Of a DNA stretch of 47,132 nt, positions 24,826 to 35,584 are shown in pieces. This DNA comes from Chloroflexota bacterium (GTDB taxonomy: Bacteria > Chloroflexota > UBA6077 > SHYK01): the NCBI GenBank assembly GCA_009377635.1, contig WHTR01000007.1, forward strand, positions 5,696 through 52,827, given 5' to 3'. Each line of letters begins with the position of its first letter. Positions within the stretch are counted from its first letter, which is position 1. The notes beneath the pieces are model-generated. The model was not told where the DNA came from and searched no databases. It saw only the letters and a program-made list of their open reading frames with translations. Both the position numbers and the translations under genes were made by a program.

Positions 24826-25629
24826 CTACGCGCTGGCGAGGAAGTCGATCACGAGTCGAGTCAGCTCGTCCGGTCGCTCTCGGTGCGGAACGTGGCCGCA
24901 TGCGTCGATGACCGCCAGCGTTGCCTGCGGGACGTTCGCGAGCCACAAGTCCGCGGTGGCCGCTGGGATGACTCGATCCTCCCGTCCCCAGATGATGAGC
25001 GTGGGCATTTTCGCCCGATAGAGTCGGCGGGCAAGGCGCGGGTTGTACAAGTACGGGTTCCACGAGAGCCGAGCGAAGCTGCCCTGGTTCTTCAGGGTCT
25101 GGAGGATCGCGTCGGGCGATGGGGAGGCGACGACCTCCGCCTCAGCGCGGGACTGATCGAAGAAGATCAGGCGCGTCCGCTCCTGCTCCGTCAGCGCGAA
25201 CAGGTCGGGCAGCTCCATCCCAGGCTGCTTCAAGCCGGCGGGGTCAACCAAGATGAGGCGGTCGATGACCTCCGGGTGGGCAACGGCCAGCTCCGCGGCG
25301 ATCCACCCCCCGAGCGACATCCCGAGGAGATGCGGCCGACCGATCTTCGTCGACTCCAGGAAGTCGAGATAGTGATACACCATGTCGTCCATCGACTCGA
25401 GCCAATCCGGGCGGTCAGAGGCGCCAAAACCAGGGTGATCCGGGAGCAGGACTCGAAACTGCCGCGCGAGGGTGTCCAGGTATGGGCGCCACGGACCCGC
25501 GCCACCCGCGCCGTGGAGCATCAGCAGCGGTGGCCCACTCCCGCGCTCCTGAAGGTGAGTCCGCACACCCCGAATGTCGAGCACGTGCGATACGGGCCCG
25601 TCAGAGGATGGAGCCGAAAGTCTGTTCAT
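24826..25629 (-). CDS. Alpha/beta hydrolase, meta-cleavage-product hydrolase-like
   Basis: The 267-residue protein has the full triad: Ser105 in GMSLGGW, Asp218 in GREDRVIP, His246 in CGHVPHRERP. An oxyanion loop HGAGGAGPW (39-47) resembles MhpC/BphD-type C-C hydrolases. It probably hydrolyses an ester or a dienoate ring-cleavage product. The ATG at 25629 is chosen conservatively. A TTG at 25752 would add 41 residues, but these overlap a TATAAT box (25730-25735, minus), which suggests the stretch is promoter, not protein. Confidence 0.83.
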   Translation of the reverse strand: MNRLSAPSSDGPVSHVLDIRGVRTHLQERGSGPPLLMLHGAGGAGPWRPYLDTLARQFRVLLPDHPGFGASDRPDWLESMDDMVYHYLDFLESTKIGRPHLLGMSLGGWIAAELAVAHPEVIDRLILVDPAGLKQPGMELPDLFALTEQERTRLIFFDQSRAEAEVVASPSPDAILQTLKNQGSFARLSWNPYLYNPRLARRLYRAKMPTLIIWGREDRVIPAATADLWLANVPQATLAVIDACGHVPHRERPDELTRLVIDFLASA

Positions 25630-25770
25630 GTATCGACCAGCCTGTGAACTCGGCGTGCCGGCGACGAGCCGCATGGGGCCATGCGGGCCGACCAACACCT
25701 GGGCCGGATCGGACGGCGCACCTGAAGGGATTATAGGCCGAGTGAAAGGCAAAGATGAAAGGTTGCTTGG

Positions 25771-26832
25771 CTACTCGACGCTCTGCTGGCGCGCGGGGAC
25801 CGCCAGCATGCGGTCGATGGCGACACGCGCGCGGCAGGCGATCTCCGGATCCACCTCCACGCACGGGTGGAGGTCGCGCAACGCATCGCGCAGCTTCAGG
25901 GGGGTGATCATCTTCATGTACCGGCACACCGCTCCCGGATCTGCTGCTTCGAAGCGCTTGTCCGGCATCTCCTTCTGCAGCCGGTGAAGGATTCCCGATT
26001 CCGTGGCCACCAGGAATTGGTTGCTGGCCGACTGACGAGCGTGCGTGATCATCTTCTCGGTCGACAGGACGAACGACCGGCTCTGATCGATCGTGCCCGC
26101 CGACCTCGCCCACAACACCTGCGCGGTGCAGCCACACTCCGGGTGAATCAGCAGCTCCGCGTCCGGATTCGCGGCGCGGCGCGCCTCGATCTCATCAGGG
26201 CGGATGCCGGCGTGGACATGGCACTCCCCCATCCACACGTGCATCCGGCGTCCGGTGGTCCGCTCGAGGTAGGCGCCGAGGAAGGCGTCCGGAAGGAAGA
26301 GGATCTCCCGGTCTGGCGGGATCGACCGAATCACGTCCTCCGCGTTGCCCGACGTGACGCAGTAATCGCTTTCCGCCTTTACTGCGGCCGTCGTGTTCAC
26401 GTAGGAGACGACGACCGCGCCCGGGTGCTCACCTTTCCAGGTCCGAAGCTGGTCCGCGTTGATGGAGTCCGCGAGGGAGCACCCTGCGTTGACGTCGGGG
26501 ATGAGCACGGTCCGCTCAGGGTTCAGGATCTTCGCCGTCTCTGCCATGAAAAAGACCCCACACATGACGATCACGCCGGCGTCTGTCCGAGCTGCCGCCT
26601 GCGCGAGGGCAAGGGAGTCGCCGACGAAGTCCGCAATATCCTGAATATCCGGCACCTGGTAGTTGTGGGCGAGGATCACCGCGTCCCGCTCGCGCCGCAA
26701 GGCGCGAATCTGGTCGAGGAGCGCCGGCGCGCTCACCTGGGCGGCCGCCTCCTGCCGCCGCAGCTCCTCCATGGGGCCGACGAGGCGCACCGGGGCAACG
26801 GCGCCCCCGTTTCGCGATTCCTTCCGGTTCAT
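25771..26832 (-). CDS. nadA: Quinolinate synthase A
   Basis: The 353-residue protein has the three cysteines that bind the [4Fe-4S] cluster of NadA at Cys91 (VMCGVFFMAE), Cys233 (HPECGC) and Cys303 (VCRYMKMIT). It also has the substrate motifs AHNYQVPDIQDIADFVGDS at about residues 55-73 and MGECHVHAG near 201. It condenses iminoaspartate and dihydroxyacetone phosphate to quinolinate in NAD synthesis. No nadB or nadC is in the window. GGGAG precedes the ATG at 26832. The NrtR-type regulator gene sits 130 bp upstream on the same strand. Confidence 0.94.
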   Translation of the reverse strand: MNRKESRNGGAVAPVRLVGPMEELRRQEAAAQVSAPALLDQIRALRRERDAVILAHNYQVPDIQDIADFVGDSLALAQAAARTDAGVIVMCGVFFMAETAKILNPERTVLIPDVNAGCSLADSINADQLRTWKGEHPGAVVVSYVNTTAAVKAESDYCVTSGNAEDVIRSIPPDREILFLPDAFLGAYLERTTGRRMHVWMGECHVHAGIRPDEIEARRAANPDAELLIHPECGCTAQVLWARSAGTIDQSRSFVLSTEKMITHARQSASNQFLVATESGILHRLQKEMPDKRFEAADPGAVCRYMKMITPLKLRDALRDLHPCVEVDPEIACRARVAIDRMLAVPARQQSVE

Positions 26833-26962
26833 TCGCACTGCTCCCGCGGTGGCCGTTCGGCGCCAGTCCCGAGCCCCAGCCCGTCTGCCACGCACGACCA
26901 TTTTAGCTCCATGTGATCAGAAATCAACGTTACGAGGGTGGGCCGCAAGCCCGTCCCGTCGC

Positions 26963-27697
26963 TCACCAGGGAAGCTCTCGCGCCCATGTCCCAGTCAGCG
27001 GACCACGGAAGCGGAAGAGGTCGCCCGGGCGGCCGCGCCCTTGCGCCTCCGCCCGCTCCCCGACCGGCACGACCGTCCCCTGTTGAATCAGGCCACGAAA
27101 GAGCTTGCGGACGTTGGACGTGCTGAGATGCATGACGCCCGGGTCACGGATGGCTGCGTAGGCCGCGCGCAGCTCGGACATCGTGAACATCGGCGGCAGG
27201 AGTCGGAAGAGCACCCACGCGTATCGCACCTTGCCACGCACGCGTCGGATGGCCTCGCGGAGGATCTCCGCATGGTCGAAGGCCAGCCCATCCCACGGCA
27301 CCTCGCTGACCGGACACCACTCCGGCGACGCCTCCGCCACGGGCGATCGGAACAGCAGGTCATCACTGCGCACCAGGGCTGTGTGCGCCACCGATGCCAC
27401 CCGGGCACGGCTGTCGCGCGCCGGGCTGCCGAAGGTCGCGAGCTGCTCGAGGTACCAGTCCTGCGCGTCCAGACCCGCCTTTGCGCTGAGCGCGCGCCGC
27501 GCGGCCGCGTCGAAGGTCTCGTCTTCATGCACGAGAACCCCAGGGAGCGCGCAACGCTCTCCGCTCCGCGTGCCCGGTTGATGGAGCAGGAGCACCTGCC
27601 ATGCCCGCTCGACGGACTCCGGCCGGAGCGTGAACACGACGACGTCAACCGCGAGCAGCGCGGTCGGGGTCAGCGGCGGATATACTGAGACAGCCAT
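26963..27697 (-). CDS. nrtR: NrtR-type transcriptional regulator (inactive Nudix + winged helix)
   Basis: The 244-residue protein has an N-terminal Nudix domain (about 12-150) and a C-terminal winged-helix domain (about 155-244), the NrtR layout. The Nudix box REUXEEXGU is replaced by RALSAKAGL at residues 68-76, so all catalytic Glu are missing. That fits a sensor of an ADP-ribose-like ligand, not a hydrolase. NrtR represses NAD biosynthesis genes and is released by NAD metabolites; nadA next door supports this role. The ATG at 27697 is preferred to a TTG at 27718 because the longer N-terminus overlaps a TATAAT box and operator-like palindrome. Confidence 0.83.
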   Translation of the reverse strand: MAVSVYPPLTPTALLAVDVVVFTLRPESVERAWQVLLLHQPGTRSGERCALPGVLVHEDETFDAAARRALSAKAGLDAQDWYLEQLATFGSPARDSRARVASVAHTALVRSDDLLFRSPVAEASPEWCPVSEVPWDGLAFDHAEILREAIRRVRGKVRYAWVLFRLLPPMFTMSELRAAYAAIRDPGVMHLSTSNVRKLFRGLIQQGTVVPVGERAEAQGRGRPGDLFRFRGPLTGTWARELPW

Positions 27698-27734
27698 CTT
27701 ACGGCTATTATACTCCAATGGAGCGAAACTCCAA
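27680..27734 (-). promoter_or_regulatory. nrtR promoter with candidate autoregulatory operator
   Basis: On the minus strand, TTGGAG (27734-27729) and a perfect TATAAT (27712-27707) are 16 bp apart. Transcription would begin near 27700, almost at the nrtR ATG, so the mRNA may be leaderless. An inverted repeat AGCCATcttACGGCT (27692-27706 on plus) overlaps this start region and is a plausible NrtR operator. No copy of this palindrome is evident before nadA. Confidence 0.4.
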
Positions 27735-27873
27735 CCCCAACCGCCGCCCCGCCCGGTGCCGCCGGCCCTTTTCCCGCTTTGCCCTTCGCCGTACCGATAC
27801 AGTACGATTCCGGCATCTGGAGAGAACGCTCCCCCGGCGGCTCCCAGCGCATTGCGATGACCAGGAGTTGTTC

Positions 27874-29028
27874 GTGATCAAGCGCGTCGAGATCAATTAC
27901 CGCGGCATCTTTCAAAAGACGCTCGCCAAGCGCATCGGCGGGGACATCGTCATCATCGCGAGCCGCATGGGCAAGGTGGGGTTCTCGAACGGGCGCTACA
28001 GCGACTCTCCTGAGCGCAATGGCATCCCCTGCAAGTACTTCGCGTTCGTCTCTCCCGACCTCGAGGAGGAAGAGCTCGAGGCGGAGTGCGGCGCGAAGCT
28101 CGACATCGACGAGGCCGACGTCTCCGTCGTCGTCGACGACACCATGGTCAAGGGCGTGGAGCCGTGGGGATGGCACGGGGTGCGCCCCATCAACGAGAAG
28201 GTCGTTGAGAAGGGATGCCTGCTCGTTGTCTCGCGCAAGCGGCACGATGAGCTCACCCGATTCACCGCCAGAACGCCGTACAGCTACCGCCTCGCCACGA
28301 TCGACGGCGACGCCAGTCTCGCCGGGCTGTGGGTCTTCAAGGACGACCTCACCCACGAGCGCGTGCTCGGTGCCATCGCCGCGGTGGACCCGGCCATCAT
28401 CGCGATCGACGCGGTCGAGGCCTACCTCCTCGCGAAGACAAAGCAGGAGCATCGGGCCCGCGCCGCGCGCGAGGCGTATGATGCGGTGTTACGGCAGACG
28501 AGCGTCGTCACCCCGGAGCAGGGCATCGCGTGGCCCCACGAGACACCGGAGCTCCCGCCCTGGCACGCCTTCGAGGAGGGTGCCGTCGTGCGGGCGCCCG
28601 CTCGCCACTTCGAGATGGGCCCCGGCGGTCAGTCACGCAACGCCTCGTTCAAGCGGGGCACGACCAAGACATTGCGCCCGGTCATCCGGTTTGACCTGTG
28701 TATCAGCTGCACCCTGTGCTGGCTCGACTGCCCCGACGAGTGCTTCGATCCGGTTGAGGGCCGGCTGTACGACGTCAGCTACGCGTACTGCGTCGGCTGT
28801 GGAAAGTGCGCGGACGTGTGTCCCATTCCGGAGTGCATCGTCATGGTGGACGAACTGCAATTCGACAGCGACGCCAGCCCGTGGGAGCACTACCGCAGTG
28901 ACCCGGACGGCTACACCCGCTGGGCGGAAGAGAAAAAGGGCACGGCCCGGTACGCCTACCCGCACGTTACGGGGACCGGCTTCGAGATCCGCGAGCGGGA
29001 ATCGGTTGCGCCGAAAGATTTGGGGTAG
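27874..29028 (+). CDS. 2-oxoacid:ferredoxin oxidoreductase, fused gamma-delta subunit (oxalate oxidoreductase-like)
   Basis: The 384-residue chain joins an N-terminal gamma domain (about 1-200, with VEINYRGIFQKTLAK and GGDIVIIASRMGKVGFSNGRYSDSPERN) to a C-terminal ferredoxin-like delta domain. The delta part has two CxxCxxCxxxC clusters: Cys276/279/282/286 and Cys306/309/312/316, for two [4Fe-4S] centres that pass electrons to ferredoxin. A gamma-delta fusion in a three-gene set is, as I recall, how the Moorella oxalate oxidoreductase is built. The start is GTG at 27874 with AGGAG 7 bases upstream; the frame runs open further upstream into the divergent nrtR promoter. A weak promoter TTGCCC/TACGAT is at 27779-27808. 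The alpha gene follows after 53 bp. Confidence 0.88.
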   Translation: MIKRVEINYRGIFQKTLAKRIGGDIVIIASRMGKVGFSNGRYSDSPERNGIPCKYFAFVSPDLEEEELEAECGAKLDIDEADVSVVVDDTMVKGVEPWGWHGVRPINEKVVEKGCLLVVSRKRHDELTRFTARTPYSYRLATIDGDASLAGLWVFKDDLTHERVLGAIAAVDPAIIAIDAVEAYLLAKTKQEHRARAAREAYDAVLRQTSVVTPEQGIAWPHETPELPPWHAFEEGAVVRAPARHFEMGPGGQSRNASFKRGTTKTLRPVIRFDLCISCTLCWLDCPDECFDPVEGRLYDVSYAYCVGCGKCADVCPIPECIVMVDELQFDSDASPWEHYRSDPDGYTRWAEEKKGTARYAYPHVTGTGFEIRERESVAPKDLG

Positions 29029-29081
29029 GTTGGGATCGAGGTTGTCGCCGAGATGAACCACAAGGGAGGACCGAACCGGCT

Positions 29082-30302
29082 ATGGCGCTAGCCCAGGAGA
29101 TCCAGGTCTGGGACCGCGAGGAGCTGCTGACGGGGTGCCAGGCAGTGGCGCAGGCCGTCCGCTTGGCGGACGTCGACGTCATCTCGGCTTATCCGATTCG
29201 GCCGTACACCGAAGTGATGGACTCACTTTCGAAGATCATCGCGGACGGGCAGCTCGACGCGGAATACATCATCGCCGACAGCGAGCACTCGCAGTTCGAG
29301 ATCGCCAAGCACGCCAGCGCCGTCGGCGCCCGCTCGTTCGCGGGCAGCAGCGGGACCGGCTGGATGTACGGCTTTGAAGCGCTGGTCGTCGCCGCCACCG
29401 ATCGGCTGCCAGTGCTCTTCCTCGTCGGCAACCGGGCGCTGGATGATCCCGGCGCCTTCGGCGTCGAGCACAACGACGCCCTGGCCATCCGCGATATGGG
29501 CTGGCTCATCATGTGGGCCACCACGGCGCAGGAGGCGCTGGAGCACGTGCTCATCGGTTACCGCATCGCCGAGGACAAGCGGGTTCGGATGCCCATGGCC
29601 CTCGCGATGGACGGCGCTTTTCTCACGCACTCCCAGCACATGGTCAAGCTTCCCACCGGCGACGCTGTGAGACGGTACCTCCCGCCATATGACCTCGGCG
29701 AGCGCCGGCTGCATCCGGACAATCCCATCTCCATCGCGCCCCAGGTCAACGAAGACTGGGTCATGGAGCTCCGGCGCCAGAACTGGGAGGCGGCGCGCCG
29801 GGCGAAACAGGTCATCGCGGAGGCGTATCAGGAGTTCAATGGCATCTTCGGGCCTCGATACGCGGCGCCGTATTTCACCGAGTACCTCACCGACGATGCG
29901 GACACGGTACTCGTCGGCATGGGGACGGTCGCCATGCCCGCCCGGACGGCAGCCCGGCGGCTGCGCGATCAGGGCCACAAGGTCGGCTACGTGAACCTAC
30001 GCTGGTTCCGCCCGTTCCCGAGCGAGGAGCTGCGCGCGTGCCTGGAACGGTTCAAAGCCGTCGGCGTGATCGACCGGGACTTCGCCCACGGATCTCCGGA
30101 TTCCGGGGGGGTGTTGCTGCACGAGATCCGCTCCTGCCTGTACCCTCTCCGCGAGCGACCGGCCGTGCGCAACTTCATCACCGGGCTGGGTGGGCGAGAC
30201 ATCTCGATTGGCGACTGCTCGAGGATGTTCGAGATCGCGATGCGCGCGCGAGACGGCGACACGGCCGACGAGCTGGTCACCTGGATCGGGGTTCGCGAGT
30301 AA
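29082..30302 (+). CDS. 2-oxoacid:ferredoxin oxidoreductase alpha subunit, oxalate oxidoreductase-like
   Basis: The 406-residue protein matches PorA-type alpha chains (pyrimidine domain and domain II). Pyruvate enzymes have YPITP near residue 30; here the sequence is YPIRPYT with Arg40. Further on, VGNRALDDPGAFG gives Arg118, Asp121 and Phe126. From memory these are the counterparts of Arg31, Arg109, Asp112 and Phe117 that hold the second carboxylate of oxalate in the Moorella enzyme, all with the same offset of nine. The predicted reaction is oxalate plus CoA-independent cleavage to two CO2 with reduction of ferredoxin. The C-terminal part (YLTDDADTVLVGMGTVA on) is domain II. The beta gene follows after 55 bp. 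Confidence 0.88.
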   Translation: MALAQEIQVWDREELLTGCQAVAQAVRLADVDVISAYPIRPYTEVMDSLSKIIADGQLDAEYIIADSEHSQFEIAKHASAVGARSFAGSSGTGWMYGFEALVVAATDRLPVLFLVGNRALDDPGAFGVEHNDALAIRDMGWLIMWATTAQEALEHVLIGYRIAEDKRVRMPMALAMDGAFLTHSQHMVKLPTGDAVRRYLPPYDLGERRLHPDNPISIAPQVNEDWVMELRRQNWEAARRAKQVIAEAYQEFNGIFGPRYAAPYFTEYLTDDADTVLVGMGTVAMPARTAARRLRDQGHKVGYVNLRWFRPFPSEELRACLERFKAVGVIDRDFAHGSPDSGGVLLHEIRSCLYPLRERPAVRNFITGLGGRDISIGDCSRMFEIAMRARDGDTADELVTWIGVRE

Positions 30303-30357
30303 CCCGCATCGCGTGAACGCGTCGTCCTGACCGCCACGTGGCGAATGGAGGAGCACA

Positions 30358-31350
30358 ATGGCCGAAACCACGTTCATCCCGTTCGAGAAGGTCAAGACCG
30401 TCCGCGACACCCCGCTGGAGGAGATGTACACCTCCGGCCATCGAACGTGTCAGGGCTGCGAGTCAGCCATGGTGATGCGCCACTTCTCGAAGGCGGCCGG
30501 CCCCCGGACGATCGCCACCGGCTCGACCGGGTGCATGTACGTGGCCAACACGAGCTACATGACGACGCCCTGGATCATCCCGTGGATGCATACCCAACTC
30601 GGCGCTGGCGGCTCCTCCGCCGTGGGCACCTCAGCCGCTCTCCGTGCGCTCATGCGCAAGGGGAAGATCGCCGAGGAGAAGATCAACGTTATCGCCTTCT
30701 GCGGCGACCTGGGCGGCGGGGACATGGGGCTCTCGGGGATCTCGGCGGCCCTCCAGACCGACTACGACCTCCTCATCATCCTCTACGACAACGAGTCGGC
30801 CGCGAACACGGACATCCAGGCCACCGGCATGACGACCTATGGCGCCCAGACCACGTTCACTCCACCCGGCACCAAGCACCGCATCATGCAGCACCGGTGG
30901 AAGAAGAACGTCGCGCCGATGCTGGCTGTCGGCCACCCGACGTGCCGGTACGTGGCCACGGCCAGCGCGACCTACCCGCCGCTCGATTTCCACAACAAGG
31001 TGCGCAAGGCCCTCAGCATCGGCGGGCCGACGTTCATCCATACCTTCGACCCGTGCCCGAAGGGGTGGGACTACCACCCACAGTACTCCCGAGAGATAGG
31101 GGAGCTGGGCATCAAGTCCGGGATCTTCCCCCTCTACGAGATCATCGACGGTACGGTCTCCTACTCGTACGACGCCCGGAAGAGGGCGCGGACGCCAGTG
31201 CGCGAGTACCTCGTCAAGCAGGGACGGTTCGCCCACATCATCGACGAGGACATCGACTACATCCAGTCGATGGTCGACTCGATGTGGAACGAGTGGGAGA
31301 TTCCCGGCGTCGCTCCCTTCAAAGGCGGCCTGGAGCCCGCGAAGAACTGA
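30358..31350 (+). CDS. 2-oxoacid:ferredoxin oxidoreductase beta subunit (TPP-binding)
   Basis: The 330-residue protein binds thiamine pyrophosphate through GDLGGGDMG (116-124) ending in the Asn-bearing loop YDNESAANTD (143-152). Cys31 and Cys34 (TCQGCES), Cys59 (STGCMY) and Cys196 (PTCRYVA) are the four likely ligands of the proximal [4Fe-4S] cluster. With the gamma-delta and alpha chains it completes a functional set. GGAGG lies 6-7 bases before the ATG. No fourth subunit gene follows; the next gene starts after a 198-bp gap with a palindromic repeat. Confidence 0.92.
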   Translation: MAETTFIPFEKVKTVRDTPLEEMYTSGHRTCQGCESAMVMRHFSKAAGPRTIATGSTGCMYVANTSYMTTPWIIPWMHTQLGAGGSSAVGTSAALRALMRKGKIAEEKINVIAFCGDLGGGDMGLSGISAALQTDYDLLIILYDNESAANTDIQATGMTTYGAQTTFTPPGTKHRIMQHRWKKNVAPMLAVGHPTCRYVATASATYPPLDFHNKVRKALSIGGPTFIHTFDPCPKGWDYHPQYSREIGELGIKSGIFPLYEIIDGTVSYSYDARKRARTPVREYLVKQGRFAHIIDEDIDYIQSMVDSMWNEWEIPGVAPFKGGLEPAKN

Positions 31351-31470
31351 CGCATCAATGTTGGTTGCTTTACCAGCAAGTGAGATTTCGTGCCGCTGAG
31401 TAGTGGATTCCTCGCTCCTTGTGGGCGTTGAGAACGGCACGATAGAGCAGCTGGCGAATCCTCAGTCCGG

Positions 31471-31552
31471 GTGTCATTCTTCGTCGCTTCGCTCCTCAGA
31501 ATCCGCGCCATCGAGAGACGGATTCTTCGCTCCCAGCGGCCGGCCAGAATGA
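31471..31552. repeat. Palindromic intergenic repeat, second family, copy 2
   Basis: TCATTCT (31474-31480) and AGAATGA (31546-31552) are the ends of an imperfect palindrome; the right arm, reversed, reads on to GAGCGAAGAATCCGTC and shares this part with the repeat at 21814-21917. The MFS start codon at 31549 lies in the right end. A further GGATTCCTCGCTCC fragment near 31407 may be a decayed third copy. The long reading frame beginning at 31471 is therefore repeat-derived in its first 26 codons. Confidence 0.55.
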
Positions 31553-32814
31553 GAAGCAGTGACGACGTTGCTACCCGCGGACCCGCGTGGTTCGCCCGCC
31601 CCTTCGAAGCGCTCGCCTTCCGTGAGTTCCGCCTGCTCTGGCTCGGGCAGCTGTGCCAGACGTCGGCGTCCTTTGCCGAGCGGGTGACGCGGAGCTGGCT
31701 GGCGCTCGAGCTGACCGGCTCGGCCTTCCAGCTAGGCGCACTGGAGCTGACGCGCGGAGGCGCCTCGCTGCTCCTGGGGATGTGGGGCGGCGTCCTGGCC
31801 GACCGCTTCGACAAGCGCGTGCTCCTCATGCTCGTGCAGACGTGGACCTTCTCCCTCTACCTGCTCATGGCATGGCTGACGTTGTCCGGGAGGCTGGAGC
31901 TGTGGCATCTGTACGCGAGCGCCGTGGGCCTGTCTTTCAGCTCCGCCGTGAACCAGCCAGTCCGCAGCTCATTCATCCCGTCCCTCGTACCAGAGAGGCT
32001 CGTCATCAACGCGCTGTCCCTCAACTCCATCGCCACGAATGCCACGCGCATGGGGGCGCCGGTCACCGTCGCTGGCCTCATCGCCCTCACGTCCAGTGGT
32101 GGCTGGGGATACGCGGCCTCCGCGACGCTCTACGCGCTGGTCCTTGTGTCGACCAGCCTGATCCGGGCCGTTGAGGTCCGAGAGAAGCCAACCAGCTCTC
32201 TGCTTGGCGCACTCCTCCAGGGCTGGGTATTCATCGCTCGCCATCGCCCGGTGCTCACGCAATTTCTCATCGGAATCGGGCCCCTCACCATCGGGTTTAC
32301 GTACCAGGCCATGCTCGTGGTGTACACGACGGAGACGCTCGGGCAAGGAGTTGCGGCCTACGGTGCGCTGTACAGCTTCGCAGGGCTCGGCGCCCTCGTC
32401 GGCGGGCTCACGGTGGCGTCGCTGGGTGCAATCAAGCAGAGGGGACGTCTGCTCCTGCTCGCTGGCTTCCTGAACGGGACGGCGCTGCTCGGGATGGGCG
32501 CGCTGGGGCTCCTCCCCGGCGCCTGGCTCCTCCTCTGGTCGGCCGCGCTGCTCCTGATGCTGGCCGGTGGTTCCCAGACATCGTTCCGAGCCGCCAACAA
32601 CGCGCTCCTTTTGGCCAACACGCCGGCGAACCTTCGCGGGCGCGTGATGAGTCTGGACGAGGTATTTCGCTCCGTGGGGGCAGTCGCGGCGCCTGGCATC
32701 GGAGCGGTGGCCGACGCAACGAGCGCCGCTGTCGCCATGGCGCTCATCGGCGCCGGCAGCCTTTTGGTGGTCGTCGGAGTGCTCGCGTGGCAACCGTCGA
32801 TCCGCAAGCTCTGA
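31549..32814 (+). CDS. MFS transporter, MFS_3/enterobactin-exporter-like
   Basis: The 421-residue protein starts with FARPFEALAFREFRLLWLGQ, typical of the MFS_3 (EntS/TetV-like) group, and has GGVLADRFDKRVLLML in loop 2-3. About 12 TM segments are visible. The group exports small molecules such as siderophores and macrolides; the substrate is unknown. The start at 31549 is where family similarity begins, inside the end of a palindromic repeat; no strong ribosome site is seen. A TPP-responsive leader follows on the same strand. Confidence 0.82.
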   Translation: MRSSDDVATRGPAWFARPFEALAFREFRLLWLGQLCQTSASFAERVTRSWLALELTGSAFQLGALELTRGGASLLLGMWGGVLADRFDKRVLLMLVQTWTFSLYLLMAWLTLSGRLELWHLYASAVGLSFSSAVNQPVRSSFIPSLVPERLVINALSLNSIATNATRMGAPVTVAGLIALTSSGGWGYAASATLYALVLVSTSLIRAVEVREKPTSSLLGALLQGWVFIARHRPVLTQFLIGIGPLTIGFTYQAMLVVYTTETLGQGVAAYGALYSFAGLGALVGGLTVASLGAIKQRGRLLLLAGFLNGTALLGMGALGLLPGAWLLLWSAALLLMLAGGSQTSFRAANNALLLANTPANLRGRVMSLDEVFRSVGAVAAPGIGAVADATSAAVAMALIGAGSLLVVVGVLAWQPSIRKL

Positions 32815-32825
32815 AAGCGCGACTG

Positions 32826-32834
32826 TGCTATAGT
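32826..32834 (+). promoter_or_regulatory. Extended -10 promoter of the thiC leader
   Basis: TG at 32826-32827, one base, then TATAGT at 32829-32834 form an extended -10. No good -35 box is seen, as is normal for this promoter type. Transcription would start near 32841, about 30 bp before the riboswitch P1 stem. Confidence 0.55.
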
Positions 32835-32867
32835 GCGGTTGTCCAAATCGACAACTGCATAGGTGAC

Positions 32868-34997
<2,130 letters not shown>

Positions 34998-35038
34998 CGC
35001 CTCATGGGCCTCCAGCCCGCTTCGAGAAATGCAACTCG

Positions 35039-35094
35039 CCGCCCTGAAGGGCGGGCCTCACGACGAACGGTGGCCGGTCCGCCTCAAGCGGACC
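35039..35094. terminator. Two hairpins between the convergent thiC and GNAT genes
   Basis: Stem 1 is CCGCCC/GGGCGG (35039-35054) with a TGAA loop; stem 2 is GGTCCGC/GCGGACC (35076-35094) with a CTCAA loop. Neither has a T-run, so they may slow transcription from both sides or protect 3' ends; a bidirectional terminator role is only inferred. Confidence 0.4.
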
Positions 35095-35104
35095 GCGAGT
35101 CTGA

Positions 35105-35542
35105 TCACACGAGCGCTCGATCCATCCAACGGTGCTCGACGCCCGCCTCGACGAAGACGTCTCCGTACGCGATGAAGGCGAACCGCTCGTAGAACGGGAT
35201 GGCGTGGAGCTGTCCCGCGAGCCGCGCGCGCTGCGCTCCTCGTTCGCGGGCGATCTCCATCAACCGAAACAGTATCGCTGTGCCGACGCCCTGCCCCCGG
35301 TGGGATTTCAGGACTGCCATCCGCCCGATCCGCGCCGTCTCGGCGTCCTGCATGTAGACGCGCCCAGTGCCGACAGCCTCCGTGTGGTGTTCGGCGAGGA
35401 CGTGTGCCGCGTCCGCGTCGAGCTCGTCGAGCTCCTCGTGCAGCGGGACGCCCTGCTCATGGACGAACACCTCGGTTCGGATGGCAGCACACGTGACGAA
35501 GTCGGCGTGCTCAGCCGAGATGACGCGGCATATCACGGACAC
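35105..35542 (-). CDS. GNAT-family N-acetyltransferase
   Basis: The 145-residue protein has the GNAT core: RIGRMAVLKSHRGQGVGTAIL with the acetyl-CoA loop RGQGVG (about 82-87), and a C-terminal AIPFYERFAFIAYGD segment. It resembles the ElaA/YjcF-like small GNATs. It is last in the argG-argH unit, 42 bp after argH. A role in arginine synthesis (as an ArgA-like enzyme) is conceivable from position, but the sequence does not establish this. The start is GTG. Confidence 0.83.
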   Translation of the reverse strand: MSVICRVISAEHADFVTCAAIRTEVFVHEQGVPLHEELDELDADAAHVLAEHHTEAVGTGRVYMQDAETARIGRMAVLKSHRGQGVGTAILFRLMEIARERGAQRARLAGQLHAIPFYERFAFIAYGDVFVEAGVEHRWMDRALV

Positions 35543-35584
35543 AAGATCGATCGCTCCTCCAGCGGCAGGACACCGGCCACTCGT

